Shown: positions 25,328 to 34,462, counted from the stretch's first letter. The stretch is DNA of 57,827 nucleotides from Candidatus Poribacteria bacterium (GCA_022823085.1 JAJDXV010000171.1:1-57827), one strand, 5' to 3'. A program made the numbers and translations. The notes: generated by a model not told the origin, from the sequence alone.

Positions 25328-26014
25328 ATGCGTTATTTAAATGTAGTATCCGCCATACTCATGGTCGCTATGTTAACTTCCGTTGCGTCGGCTGGGACAT
25401 GGCAGGAAAATTTCGACAATGGACTCCCCGATGGTTGGAACGAGGTCAAAGGTGAATGGGAAATTGAGAAAGATGCTTATGCTGAAACCTCGGGAGCAGA
25501 ATACGCCAAGACAATGTTCGGGGATGAAAATTGGACGGATTACACCCTTGAAGTGGATGTGACGTTGGTGGAAAATGTGAACGTGAATGCGGCGGGTGTG
25601 TTAATCCGTGCCGATACAGACGGCGATAACGGGATGCGATTCTGGATCCGCACAGACCAACATAAATGCCAGTTCTCCAGATGGAGAGAGAACCAGTTTG
25701 AGCACATCGTAACACCTTTACCCGTTGACCCGGAAGTCGGCGGAACCTATCGGCTTAAGGTTGTCGCAGAAGGACAGAATTACCAATGTTTCGTTGATGA
25801 TGAACTCCTGTTTGAGGGAGACGATGATGCGAAATTCCGGGACAGTGGACGCATCGGATTTATTACGCATACGGCACATGTCCATTACGATAATCTGACT
25901 ATCGACGGCGCAGATGTCCCTTCCTTCGCAGTTGATCTGAATGGCAAACTTGCGACGCGCTGGGGACAATTGAAAACAGACCTTCGGATTCAATTAGGAG
26001 ACAACGATGATTAG
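25328..26014 (+). CDS. DUF1080/LamG-type secreted beta-sandwich protein
   Basis: A 228-residue exported protein with signal MRYLNVVSAILMVAMLTSVA (cut after SASAG region). The body is a concanavalin-like jelly roll of the DUF1080 (3-keto-disaccharide hydrolase) type: FDNGLPDGWNEVKGEWEIEK, YTLEVDVTL, AAGVLIRADTDGDNGMRFWI, and FRDSGRIGFITHTAHVHYDN. Such proteins bind or cut glycans. The tail (NGKLATRWGQLK) resembles a C-terminal extension I have seen on exported proteins of this lineage. It overlaps the next PhyH gene by 8 nt, so expression is coupled. Confidence 0.82.
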   Translation: MRYLNVVSAILMVAMLTSVASAGTWQENFDNGLPDGWNEVKGEWEIEKDAYAETSGAEYAKTMFGDENWTDYTLEVDVTLVENVNVNAAGVLIRADTDGDNGMRFWIRTDQHKCQFSRWRENQFEHIVTPLPVDPEVGGTYRLKVVAEGQNYQCFVDDELLFEGDDDAKFRDSGRIGFITHTAHVHYDNLTIDGADVPSFAVDLNGKLATRWGQLKTDLRIQLGDNDD

Positions 26015-26855
26015 TGTTGAGCACCCATCTGAAATCGGGGCACCTCGATGGCACGGTCCCCAACAACGGCACCTCCATTTTGCATTGGATACCGCCGAGG
26101 TCAACGCGTATCACGAGAAGGGGTTCCTTATCCTTCGAGATGTGTTTCAACCCGATGAGGTTGAGATTTACCGCCAAGAGGCAGAACGGGTCGTTGATCG
26201 CGCTTTTTCGCTGAGCCGTGACTTCCAACTTGAACCGAAATACAACCTCCGGTTCGAGATGTTGGCAGACGGTCAACCGTGGAAAATCGATCCATTTGTC
26301 AGTATTTCGCCCCTATTTTCCGCACTCGCTCGCGATAGACGGATTATGGATCGGTTGGCATCGCTGTATGATGGTTATGAAGCGGTACTGTTCAAAGATA
26401 AACTCATCTTCAAACCACCGGAGAGCCACGGTAACGGACTGCATCAGGATTACAATTGGTGGCAGGGATTCCCGCACAGTCTCCTCACGGTTTCCGTCGC
26501 GCTCGACGCAAGCACGAAAGAAAACGGATGCACCGAACTCTGGACTGGTCATCATCAAGGCTTTTTGCATGAACCCGGTTCCCTTGACAAAGGTCAAATC
26601 GACCGTGAACACCTCGCAAACGAGGAACATATCCATGTAGAGTTAGCACCCGGAGATATAGCGATCTTTACCTGTTTCACGCCACACGCGGCGGCACCGA
26701 ATAAATCGAACAGTGATCGACGAATGTTGTTCCTCAGTTATAATGACAGTCGGGACGGCGAACACTATACCTCGCACTATGAACATTTCCGTTGGTATCG
26801 GACACGCCCCGACCGTACGCCAGAGGCGGAACGGGAGAAGTATTATTTTCTGTAG
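26007..26855 (+). CDS. Phytanoyl-CoA dioxygenase-like protein (PhyH), paralogue 2
   Basis: A 282-residue PhyH-type Fe(II)/2OG enzyme. Iron motif H-x-D in LHQDYNWWQGFPHS, distal His in CFTPHAAAPNKSNSDRRM (Arg pair for oxoglutarate follows). The start at 26007 has AGGAG 7 nt upstream within the DUF1080 end. Substrate unknown. Together with DUF1080 and the next PhyH it suggests a small-molecule hydroxylation branch. Confidence 0.9.
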   Translation: MISVEHPSEIGAPRWHGPQQRHLHFALDTAEVNAYHEKGFLILRDVFQPDEVEIYRQEAERVVDRAFSLSRDFQLEPKYNLRFEMLADGQPWKIDPFVSISPLFSALARDRRIMDRLASLYDGYEAVLFKDKLIFKPPESHGNGLHQDYNWWQGFPHSLLTVSVALDASTKENGCTELWTGHHQGFLHEPGSLDKGQIDREHLANEEHIHVELAPGDIAIFTCFTPHAAAPNKSNSDRRMLFLSYNDSRDGEHYTSHYEHFRWYRTRPDRTPEAEREKYYFL

Positions 26856-26861
26856 TCCCGA

Positions 26862-26890
26862 TTGACAACCAAGTAAAAATTTGGTATGAT
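26862..26890 (+). promoter_or_regulatory. Promoter for PhyH paralogue 3
   Basis: TTGACA (26862-26867), spacer 17 nt, TATGAT (26885-26890); 50 nt upstream of the ATG at 26940. Confidence 0.65.
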
Positions 26891-26939
26891 ACTTGACAGT
26901 ATGAATTTCTGACACACCCAAGGAAACGAGGACGTTCTG

Positions 26940-27767
26940 ATGCCAATTACGGATGCAATGCCGGAACTCAAGCGGAAACTCCAGTTTTTTCCCGTTGAAA
27001 ACGAGAATCCATCAACACTAACACCTGCCCAAATCGAGCATTTCAATGAAAACGGGTTTATTTCACCGTTGGATGTCTTTTCTGAGGCAGAGATCGCAGA
27101 ACACCGCGCCTATTTCGACCAACTCATGGAGAAAGCACTCGCAGCAGGGATGAATAGCTACGCCATCAACGGGTGGCACACCCGCTGCACAGGTCTCCAT
27201 GATCTTGTGACTGAAGATCGAATTTTGGACTATGTGCAGGACCTATTGGGTGAGACGTTGATCTGTTGGGGAACACACTATTTCTGTAAGCTGCCGGGTG
27301 ATGTAAAGCAGGTGAGTTGGCACCAGGATGCCTCGTATTGGCCTCTCTCTCCAAGCAAAACTGTTACCGTGTGGCTCGCGATTGACGATGCTGAGGTCGA
27401 AAACGGGGCGATGACGGTTATCCCGAAATCGCATCTGCACGGGCAGATCGCATTTGAGCGGAGCAGTGCTGAGGAGAAGAACGTGCTCGGTCAAACGGTG
27501 CATGGCGCATCACAATACGGCGATGCACCACATCCATTTGAGATGAAAGCCGGACAGATGTCGTTGCATTCCGATCTCCTGTTACACGGTTCTGAACCGA
27601 ACGCTTCGGATCGACGGCGTTGCGGGTTGACGATGCGGTTCGTGCCGCCGGATGTCCACGCCGCAAACAATTGGAACCAACGCGCCATCGTCGCCAGAGG
27701 CAGCGATCCGAGTGGACATTGGGTTCACAACCCCCGTCCAACCGAAGATCAAATTCCGACGCGATAG
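26940..27767 (+). CDS. Phytanoyl-CoA dioxygenase-like protein (PhyH), paralogue 3
   Basis: A 275-residue PhyH-type dioxygenase. H-x-D in SWHQDASYWPL, distal His in DLLLHGSEPNASDRRRCG with Arg residues 10-12 positions later, and the common GAMTVIPKSHLHG strand. It has its own promoter and is followed by the transporter 30 nt later, so it is probably the first gene of that bicistron. Confidence 0.92.
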   Translation: MPITDAMPELKRKLQFFPVENENPSTLTPAQIEHFNENGFISPLDVFSEAEIAEHRAYFDQLMEKALAAGMNSYAINGWHTRCTGLHDLVTEDRILDYVQDLLGETLICWGTHYFCKLPGDVKQVSWHQDASYWPLSPSKTVTVWLAIDDAEVENGAMTVIPKSHLHGQIAFERSSAEEKNVLGQTVHGASQYGDAPHPFEMKAGQMSLHSDLLLHGSEPNASDRRRCGLTMRFVPPDVHAANNWNQRAIVARGSDPSGHWVHNPRPTEDQIPTR

Positions 27768-27797
27768 CAAAACTTTTGGAGGGGTTCACCCAACATA

Positions 27798-29030
27798 ATG
27801 TTTCCACGACGACTTATTTACGCTGCGATTTCAATCAGTAGTGCCGCCTGTTTTGTGTTGTTCGGTTATGAGTTTATCCGTTCCGTGTCCTCGTCGCTGT
27901 TCATTGAGGCGTATGGCGCGGAAAATCTCCCACGCGGTATGATGGCGATCCCGCCGAGTATGATCGTGATGTTGTACTGCTACGGTCGCCTGCTCTCGTG
28001 GCTGGGCGCGACGCGCGCTTTGGCGATAACCTCGCTTTTTTCTGCCATCTTAATTCTCGGATGCTACGCTGCGCTTGTCAGCGGAATGGATTTCGCAGCA
28101 GCGATCATCTATGTGTTCCGTGAAGCGTATATCGTGATCGTCATTGAACAGTTCTGGTCGTTTGTCAACAGTGTCCTAACGACTGAACAGGCGAAACGTA
28201 TTAACGGTCCCTTCTGTGCCGTTGCGTCTATCGGTTCATTTGCCGGCGGCATGCTCGTAAGCAGATGGGCAACCGTATTAGGAACTGAGGCACTACTCCT
28301 TTTCACAGCAGCCTCTCTCGTACCGACAGCGGTTTTCGGCGTAATTGCTTATAGATTCGGTGGTGAACCGAAACCGAGCGAGGAAGAAGCTGGCGGAAGA
28401 CTTGGTCACCTCGGTATAGGGACACTCTTTCGCTCCAGATACCTGATTTTTATCGGCGTATTGATCCTAAGCACGCAGCTGGTCTCTACGGTGCTGGATC
28501 TCCGTTTCAATGGATTGGCGGAGGTGGAACTCCCCGATAAGGATACACGGACAGCATTTTTCGGTCTTGTGTACGGATATCTTGGACTTGCCGCCGGCAT
28601 CTTGCAATTGGTGATCGTGCCGTTAGCACTCAGATTTGTTGCGCTCCGTGTTATTCATCTCGGGATTCCGATCGTCCATCTCATCAGCAGTCTTGTTCTG
28701 ACGGTTTCTCCATCGCTTCGGAGCGGGACAGCTGCATACGTCATCTTTAAAGCCTTAGATTACTCCATTTTCCGGGCAGCGAAAGAATTGTTCTATATGC
28801 CGCTCTCTTACGATTCACGCTACCGCGCGAAACAGATCATCGATTCGTTTGCATACCGCTTCTCAAAGGGTGGTAGTGCGGGTGTGATTGAATTGGTAAG
28901 ATTAGGTGTCAAAACGATTCCGGGGATAGCGTTCTCTATTACGGCGATGGTAGCCGCAATGGTGTGGACACCCGTCGCTTTCGGTTTAACGCGGGCGTAT
29001 CAGAGATTAGTAAGCACGGAAGACACATAA
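27798..29030 (+). CDS. MFS-type transporter, Npt/Tlc nucleotide-carrier-like
   Basis: A 410-residue polytopic membrane protein with about 12 hydrophobic segments. Two blocks are typical of Npt1/Npt2-like carriers: FWSFVNSVLTTEQAKRINGP with the following glycine-rich helix (AVASIGSFAGGM), and KALDYSIFRAAKELFYMPLS with the downstream YRAKQIIDSFAYRFSKG. Such carriers exchange nucleotides in intracellular bacteria and plastids, while free-living relatives are of unknown substrate. It is shorter than the roughly 500-aa Tlc proteins. It follows the PhyH gene and could export or import the PhyH product or substrate. Confidence 0.75.
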   Translation: MFPRRLIYAAISISSAACFVLFGYEFIRSVSSSLFIEAYGAENLPRGMMAIPPSMIVMLYCYGRLLSWLGATRALAITSLFSAILILGCYAALVSGMDFAAAIIYVFREAYIVIVIEQFWSFVNSVLTTEQAKRINGPFCAVASIGSFAGGMLVSRWATVLGTEALLLFTAASLVPTAVFGVIAYRFGGEPKPSEEEAGGRLGHLGIGTLFRSRYLIFIGVLILSTQLVSTVLDLRFNGLAEVELPDKDTRTAFFGLVYGYLGLAAGILQLVIVPLALRFVALRVIHLGIPIVHLISSLVLTVSPSLRSGTAAYVIFKALDYSIFRAAKELFYMPLSYDSRYRAKQIIDSFAYRFSKGGSAGVIELVRLGVKTIPGIAFSITAMVAAMVWTPVAFGLTRAYQRLVSTEDT

Positions 29031-29079
29031 ACGTCGATCAAATTCTAATCTGCAGGCAGGATTAAAGGAAGAAAACTGG

Positions 29080-29115
29080 AAGGATGGAAGAGTGGAGTTG
29101 TGCTTTTCCATCCTT
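29080..29115. terminator. Bidirectional terminator-like inverted repeat
   Basis: AAGGATGGAA (29080-29089) and TTCCATCCTT (29106-29115) form a 10-bp stem with a 16-nt loop, between the convergent transporter and E1-beta genes. A-rich and T-rich flanks suit termination in both directions. A similar GGAAGGATGGAAG-type inverted repeat lies at 44927-44990. Confidence 0.55.
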
Positions 29116-29140
29116 ATTCTTTCCAAAGCGCGCTGTTTAG

Positions 29141-30124
29141 TTAAATCTCATAACGGACGAGTTTCCGCGCCGCATCAGTAATCTGATCCGCGTTCGGAAT
29201 CACAAAGTTTTCCATCACGGGTGCGAAAGGGACAGGCACCGGCATCGCTGCGACCCGTTCAATCGGTGCATCGAGATAATCAAACGCCTCACGCACCACA
29301 AGCGCAGCGATCTCCGCGCCAAACCCTGCTCTGCCGACTGCCTCGTGCGCAATGAGCAACCGATTCGTTTTCTTTACGGATTCAAGAATGCTGTCTTTAT
29401 CAAGCGGCATTAACGTTCTCGGATCGATAACTTCAGCAGAGATGCCTTCGTCGGCAAGCATATCCGCAGCGATGAGTGCGTGCAGAACCATCCGTGAAGT
29501 CGCGAGAATCGTGATGTCCTCACCTTCACGCTTCACATCCGCGACCCCCAACGGAATTGTATACTCTTCTTCTGGGATCTCCCCCTCTTCTGTGTAGAGA
29601 AGTTTATGTTCGATGAACATAATCGGGTTATCATCTCGGATGGCTGTTTTCAGCAACCCTTTTGCATCGTACGGGGTAGACGGCATCACGACGAGCAGCC
29701 CTGGGATATGCACGAACCACGCTTCGAGGCTCTGCGCGTGCTGTGCTGCAGAGGATCGACCGGCACCGCCCTGCGTCCGAATCACGAGCGGTACATCCAG
29801 CTGCCCGCCAACCATATAACGGATCTTCGCCACCTGGTTCACGATCTGGTCCATACCGACCGCAGTAAAGTCGATATACATCAGTTCAGCGACCGGACGC
29901 ATCCCTGTGACCGCCGCACCGAGCGCGGTGCCGATGATCGCGGCTTCCGAGATCGGTGTGTTTCGGATGCGATCTTTCCCGAAGTCTTTGAATAACCCGT
30001 CTGTTACTTTATAAGCACCACCGTACTCGGCGATGTCTTCACCCATCAGAAAGACCGCGTCGTCGCGTTCCATCTCCTCTGCTAACGCCTCCTTGAGCGC
30101 GTCGCGATACGTAATCGTCTTCAT
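29141..30124 (-). CDS. 2-oxo acid dehydrogenase E1 component, beta subunit (PdhB-like)
   Basis: A 327-residue transketolase-like protein. Visible are the N-terminal TPP-binding region with the E in DDAVFLMGEDIAEYGGAYKV, RNTPISEAAIIGTALGAAV, MYIDFTAVGMDQIVNQVAKI and QGGAGRSSAAQHAQSLEAWF. This subunit, with E1-alpha, decarboxylates pyruvate or branched-chain 2-oxo acids. An E1-alpha gene normally sits immediately upstream; here the upstream gene is an aminotransferase and no E1-alpha is in the window. It is either encoded elsewhere or the operon was rearranged. Confidence 0.92.
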   Translation of the reverse strand: MKTITYRDALKEALAEEMERDDAVFLMGEDIAEYGGAYKVTDGLFKDFGKDRIRNTPISEAAIIGTALGAAVTGMRPVAELMYIDFTAVGMDQIVNQVAKIRYMVGGQLDVPLVIRTQGGAGRSSAAQHAQSLEAWFVHIPGLLVVMPSTPYDAKGLLKTAIRDDNPIMFIEHKLLYTEEGEIPEEEYTIPLGVADVKREGEDITILATSRMVLHALIAADMLADEGISAEVIDPRTLMPLDKDSILESVKKTNRLLIAHEAVGRAGFGAEIAALVVREAFDYLDAPIERVAAMPVPVPFAPVMENFVIPNADQITDAARKLVRYEI

Positions 30125-30200
30125 CTTTTTAATTTACCTTGCGGTTCGGTGAGGTGCGTTGAATGACCAACGTTTCTCTCCGTAAATCCGCCCTCCATTT

Positions 30201-30215
30201 GCGGCGTACTCGCCC
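30201..30215. repeat. 15-bp dispersed motif GCGGCGTACTCGCCC (copy 1)
   Basis: The same 15 bases occur at 47912-47926. Both are intergenic and hold the small palindrome GGCG-TACT-CGCC, suggesting a REP-like element. Confidence 0.4.
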
Positions 30216-30251
30216 ATAAGCGATACGGGCTAAGGTTTAGGTTTAAAAGTC

Positions 30252-31598
30252 TTAAAACGCCTTTTCTGCCTTCAGCCATTCAAGCGTCTGTGTAAATGCT
30301 GCGACGGTTGCAGTGATGTCGTCGTCCGTGTGTGCTGCTGTCGTCATCCCACCGTTATTGGCGAGATCGATACCGTTCAGCAACAGCCCACACCGGAGAC
30401 GTTCCTGCATATCAGGATCGCTATTGCCTTTCAATTTCCGATAGTCCCACGTATAGGGATCGAAATCGGAGGCGCGAACATCCTTTTCACCGTGTCCGAC
30501 GAGGAGTCTAATCCCCGAAAATTCGCCATAAACCACCCAATCAAGTCGGTAATCGTCTATGACTTTATTGAGTTCCGTGCGCAGTCGGGTTGCGGTTCGG
30601 TGTGCCTGTTTGTGGGGTTCGCCTGTTTTGACCATGTTGAGCATTGCGATCCCCGCAGCAGCAGAGAGCGGATTCGCATTGAAGGTGCCAGGATGCGGCA
30701 TTTTCAAGCCGTCGCGTTCCGATTTCATTGAGATAAGTTCGAGAATCTCCGTTTTACCGACAAGGGCACCGCCGGGAAGTCCGCCTGCCAGAATCTTTGC
30801 CAGCGTTGTCATGTCCGGCGTGACGTTGTAATACGCTTGTGCACCGCCGGGTGACACTCGGAACCCGGTAATCACTTCGTCAAAGATAAGCAGAACGCCG
30901 TGCGCTTCTGTCAATTCACGGAGCTGCTTTAAAAATGTTCCGTTCGTCGGGACAATACCGAAAGAGGCACCCGTCGGTTCGAGGATAACACACGCGATGT
31001 CTTTATCCGTTTTCAACTGCTTTTCAACAGCATCGATATCGTTCGGTGGACATAACAGCGTTGTGTCTCGCACCTCCTGTGGGATGCCAGGAACGTTCAT
31101 ATCAAAAGGTGGGTAGGCACCTAAGATAAGGCTATCGTGCCAACCGTGGAAATGTCCCGTGAATTTCAATACCTTATTTTTACCGGTGTAGGTGCGAGCG
31201 AGGCGGATCGCCATCAACGTCGCTTCCGTACCGGAACTGACAAACCGAACGCGCTCCGCTGACGGTATCAGCTGCGTCACGAGCGAACCCCATTCGAGTT
31301 CCAACGGATGACATGCACCGTAGTGTGTGCCTCGGTGCATCTGCGTCGTTACCGCTTCCACAACTTCTGGCGGATTATGTCCGAGAAGCAGCGCCCCGTG
31401 TCCTGCCCAATAATCGATGAATTCTTTATCGTCAAGTCCCCATTTTTTTGACCCATCGGCACGCGTGATATAGATCGGAAAAGGCGACATATAGCGACCA
31501 TCGTGCGTCACACCGTCCGGAAACAGGTGATTCGCCGTCTCCGACATTTCTCTATCTTTTGCGAAAGTTTTTTGGTAGCGTTCTAAAATGGTGTGCAT
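30252..31598 (-). CDS. Class-III aminotransferase (glutamate-1-semialdehyde aminomutase-like)
   Basis: A 448-residue fold-type I PLP enzyme. Characteristic stretches are VSSGTEATLMAIRLARTYTG (PLP phosphate region), LIFDEVITGFR and TTLAKILAGGLPGGALVG containing the PLP lysine (A-K-I-L-A-G-G). It is longest-matched to the HemL/aspartate-aminotransferase-family branch, but the exact substrate cannot be stated; a heme role is possible, not shown. GAGGCG upstream of the ATG. The intergenic gap to E1-beta is 127 nt. Confidence 0.88.
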   Translation of the reverse strand: MHTILERYQKTFAKDREMSETANHLFPDGVTHDGRYMSPFPIYITRADGSKKWGLDDKEFIDYWAGHGALLLGHNPPEVVEAVTTQMHRGTHYGACHPLELEWGSLVTQLIPSAERVRFVSSGTEATLMAIRLARTYTGKNKVLKFTGHFHGWHDSLILGAYPPFDMNVPGIPQEVRDTTLLCPPNDIDAVEKQLKTDKDIACVILEPTGASFGIVPTNGTFLKQLRELTEAHGVLLIFDEVITGFRVSPGGAQAYYNVTPDMTTLAKILAGGLPGGALVGKTEILELISMKSERDGLKMPHPGTFNANPLSAAAGIAMLNMVKTGEPHKQAHRTATRLRTELNKVIDDYRLDWVVYGEFSGIRLLVGHGEKDVRASDFDPYTWDYRKLKGNSDPDMQERLRCGLLLNGIDLANNGGMTTAAHTDDDITATVAAFTQTLEWLKAEKAF

Positions 31599-31670
31599 CT
31601 TTTCGCCTCATTTTTCGGATATTTGTGAATAAGTATAGCACATTTTGGTTTTATATGCGAAAGGATTTTT

Positions 31671-31762
31671 TTCACAGAAGCATTCAGTTTCTCTGCTTTT
31701 CAATTTTATGCGAGGGCGCTCAAGGAAAAGATCAACTATTGGAGAATTGATGCCTCTGTGAA
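31671..31762. repeat. Imperfect 15-bp inverted repeats, small MITE-like
   Basis: TTCACAGAAGCATTCA at the left and, as reverse complement, TTCACAGAGGCATCA at the right, about 92 bp overall, in the gap between aminotransferase and the Rpn-like gene. No coding capacity is seen. Confidence 0.35.
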
Positions 31763-31776
31763 TGAAGAAATTTCTG

Positions 31777-31805
31777 TTGACTCCTCCACATAAATGGTAT
31801 ATACT
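31777..31805 (+). promoter_or_regulatory. Promoter for Rpn-like nuclease gene
   Basis: TTGACT (31777-31782), spacer 17 nt, TATACT (31800-31805); the gene starts 66 nt downstream after GGAGGAG. Confidence 0.65.
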
Positions 31806-31870
31806 TTATCAGTACCGATTATTGACCGTCATAAGCAGAACACTGCTCGTTATAGATATGGAGGAGTTTG

Positions 31871-32716
31871 ATGTCTACTGATAGCCCAGTGGCAGATCGT
31901 CATTTTTTAGATCCCGTTTTCAAAGAGGTAATGACGTTTAACTTTGCTCAACTCGCCTTACCTGTTGAAACGCAAGTAGAAATTAGTAGACTTCCTCGGA
32001 CGATGGACGCTCTTGTTGTTCTTGAACAGACCGCTGAACGGGAAAAGGTTCGTGTGCAAACAGCGTTTAATTATTTTCGAGTCTACAATCAGATTGAATT
32101 CAAGGCAAAAAACGATCCACTAACACGGGATGAGTATAACCTTATTCGAGGACGCAGTTACCTTTATCTCGGCGAAAAGCAGATATCTGCGTCTTTAATG
32201 ACGGTTACGATCATTTCCGCTCGACAACCGAGGAACGTTCTCTATCACTCCTCTCTTGATGTGAAATGGGAATCGGCGGGTACGGGATATTACAAAAGCA
32301 CAGATCTCTTTCCGGTTCACCTATTTGTGTGCAACGAACTTGAACTCACTCCGAAAAATTACCCGCTTCTTCTGTTTGCAACATCAAAAGAGAAGTTTCG
32401 CCAGTTCGTTGAACGAATTATAGGCGAGGACAATTTAACCTACACTTACTACGCGTCCTGTGTTGAACCGGAGATCACAAAGGAGATTTTAAAAATGGCT
32501 GGAAAACAGAATTTATATGAAAAACAGCTTCGACGAATTATTGATAGCATGGGGGAAGATCTATTAGAAAAAATGACCCCAGAAGAACGCATGCGTGGGT
32601 TGACGGTTTCTGAAAGGTTAGCAGGACTTAACATAGAGGATTTACACGCATTGGAGCCAGAAGAAAAAGCAGCACTCCTGCAGCTGTTGAATCAGCCAGA
32701 CAAAACGCAGAACTAA
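31871..32716 (+). CDS. Rpn/YadD-type PD-(D/E)XK nuclease-family protein
   Basis: A 281-residue protein, start ATG at 31871 (GGAGGAG upstream). The N-terminal part matches the Rpn/YadD group: DPVFKEVMTFNFAQ, SRLPRTMDALVVLE and YNQIEFKAKNDPLTRDEYNL. The E-F-K motif and the D of TMDALV fit the D...E-x-K nuclease core. The C-terminal end (ERLAGLNIEDLHALEPEEKA) is the dimer/tail region typical of these proteins. Rpn nucleases aid recA-independent recombination and several relatives are linked to transposons; nothing mobile is seen beside this one. Confidence 0.72.
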   Translation: MSTDSPVADRHFLDPVFKEVMTFNFAQLALPVETQVEISRLPRTMDALVVLEQTAEREKVRVQTAFNYFRVYNQIEFKAKNDPLTRDEYNLIRGRSYLYLGEKQISASLMTVTIISARQPRNVLYHSSLDVKWESAGTGYYKSTDLFPVHLFVCNELELTPKNYPLLLFATSKEKFRQFVERIIGEDNLTYTYYASCVEPEITKEILKMAGKQNLYEKQLRRIIDSMGEDLLEKMTPEERMRGLTVSERLAGLNIEDLHALEPEEKAALLQLLNQPDKTQN

Positions 32717-32753
32717 ACAAGACTTATGTAAGATAAACGTGAAGGAGCGTTTC

Positions 32754-33959
32754 ATGAAACAGATAGAAGGCGGGATTACCGCTGTTTCGGGTGTCCGGGC
32801 AGCGGGTGTTCACGCAGGTATAAAAGCCGCGGAAGCGAAAGACGTGGCACTCATCGTTACGGATACACCCGCGACTGCTGCCGGAGTCTTCACAAAGAAT
32901 AGCGTTACTGCCGCGCCTGTCATCGTCTGCCGCGAGCATCTCAACGATGGTCAAGCACAAGCCGTTATTGTCAATAGCGGAAACGCCAACGCCTGCACCG
33001 GTGAGGTCGGCATGGCGAACGCACGACGGATGGCTGCCGCAACAGCAGAACAACTCGGTATAGACGCGAACCTCGTCTGTGTCTCTTCTACCGGTGTTAT
33101 CGGACAGCAATTGCCGATGGATAAAATCGAAAACGGTATTCGAGCCGCTGCACGCGCACTGAACACCGAAGGCGGAAGCGATGCCGCGGAAGCGATTATG
33201 ACAACCGATACACATCCGAAATCCGTTGCCGTAGAGATTGAGATCAGTGGTACACCCGTGAGGATCGGTGGGATTGCCAAGGGGTCTGGCATGATCGCGC
33301 CAAATATGGCGACGATGCTCTCCTATCTGACGACAGATGCTAAAATCAACGCTGAAACGCTTCAGGCTGCGCTAAACCGTGTGGTAGATGATACCTACAA
33401 TCTCTTAACAGTTGACACCGACCGCAGTACAAACGACACAGTGCTGATTCTGGCGACCGGACACGCGGACACTACCGAAATTGTTGCAGTGGACGGGGAA
33501 GATTACGAGGCTTTTTGTGAGGGACTTCTGTTCGTTTCCACGGAATTGGTTAAGATGCTCGCCCGCGATGGTGAAGGCGCGACGAAACTCGTTGAGGTGG
33601 TCGTTAAACACGCGAAGAATCGGGACGATGCGGAGAAAGCAGCGCGTGCCGTTGCGGAGTCGCCACTCGTCAAAACCGCTGTGTTCGCCAACGACGCAAA
33701 CTGGGGACGGATTATGATGGCGATCGGGAAATCCGGCGCGGAATTCGATCCCTATCAGGTGGATGTCTATCTTGCCGATTATCAACTCGTCAAAGCAGGG
33801 ATGGATTCTGGCTATGATGAAGACAAGGCGACCGCTCTGTTCGCACAAGATCCGGTCCGTATTACGATTGATCTCTGCGCGGGGGACACAGAAATAACGA
33901 TGTGGACCTGCGACTATTCCTACGATTATATCCGAATCAACGCAGATTATCGGACATAG
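32754..33959 (+). CDS. argJ: Bifunctional ornithine/glutamate acetyltransferase ArgJ
   Basis: A 401-residue protein, start at the ATG at 32754 with AAGGAG 6 nt upstream (the GTG at 32739 has none). The autocleavage site is visible in K-G-S-G-M-I-A-P-N-M-A-T-M-L-S (cleavage before the Thr). DTDRSTNDTVLILATG and NDANWGRIMMAIGKSG are family signatures. ArgJ recycles the acetyl group in arginine biosynthesis. No other arg genes flank it. Confidence 0.94.
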   Translation: MKQIEGGITAVSGVRAAGVHAGIKAAEAKDVALIVTDTPATAAGVFTKNSVTAAPVIVCREHLNDGQAQAVIVNSGNANACTGEVGMANARRMAAATAEQLGIDANLVCVSSTGVIGQQLPMDKIENGIRAAARALNTEGGSDAAEAIMTTDTHPKSVAVEIEISGTPVRIGGIAKGSGMIAPNMATMLSYLTTDAKINAETLQAALNRVVDDTYNLLTVDTDRSTNDTVLILATGHADTTEIVAVDGEDYEAFCEGLLFVSTELVKMLARDGEGATKLVEVVVKHAKNRDDAEKAARAVAESPLVKTAVFANDANWGRIMMAIGKSGAEFDPYQVDVYLADYQLVKAGMDSGYDEDKATALFAQDPVRITIDLCAGDTEITMWTCDYSYDYIRINADYRT

Positions 33960-33985
33960 CAGTTTATAGAAGGATACCAAATACA

Positions 33986-34399
33986 ATGCGACACACAGCC
34001 GAAATTAAACTCGTAAATCTAAGGGATCTCCTTCTAATAGAAGCAGGTGCTATGAACCCCGAAGATGTGAGGCAACTCACCGTTGCGGATGCGATCGTTG
34101 ATACTGGCGCGACCCGTCTCTGCTTGCCAACATCACTTATTGAGCGACTCGGCCTCACACCCGTCAGCAAAAGGACTGCGCGGACTGCTGCCGGTATCGT
34201 GGAGCGCACCGTCTATTCTGAGGTTGAATATACGCTTTTAGAACGGAGCAGCACCATCCGGATAACCAATCTACCGGAAGGCGCACCAGTACTTATTGGG
34301 CACATGCTATTAGAGGAGTTAGACCTCTGCGTTGATATGAAAAAAGGGTTAATCTACAATCCGGAACACGGCGATGATTGGATCGAAGAACAACTCTAA
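33986..34399 (+). CDS. Retropepsin-like aspartyl protease, second paralogue
   Basis: A 137-residue protein, start ATG at 33986 (AGAAGGATACC upstream), 26 nt after argJ. The active site is D39-T-G-A, in AIVDTGATRLCLPTSLIERL, and the flap/second-half pattern (VLIGHMLLEELDLCVD) is present. It lacks the small partner gene seen in the first pair at 89-645. Cytosolic, probably a dimer. Function unknown. Confidence 0.78.
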   Translation: MRHTAEIKLVNLRDLLLIEAGAMNPEDVRQLTVADAIVDTGATRLCLPTSLIERLGLTPVSKRTARTAAGIVERTVYSEVEYTLLERSSTIRITNLPEGAPVLIGHMLLEELDLCVDMKKGLIYNPEHGDDWIEEQL

Positions 34400-34462
34400 A
34401 TAGGTTGAACAATATAGAACGGAACAGAAAACTCGGTCGGTTTCGACGGTGTCCCAAATTTT

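Noticed and set aside
26313..26636. Minus-strand frame opposite PhyH paralogue 2
   Set aside because: A shadow without family features.
27418..27807. Minus-strand 129-codon frame opposite PhyH paralogue 3
   Set aside because: Antisense to a clear PhyH gene; no ribosome-binding site or family.
33405..33986. Long minus-strand frame opposite argJ
   Set aside because: A shadow of the argJ coding strand; argJ is well supported.
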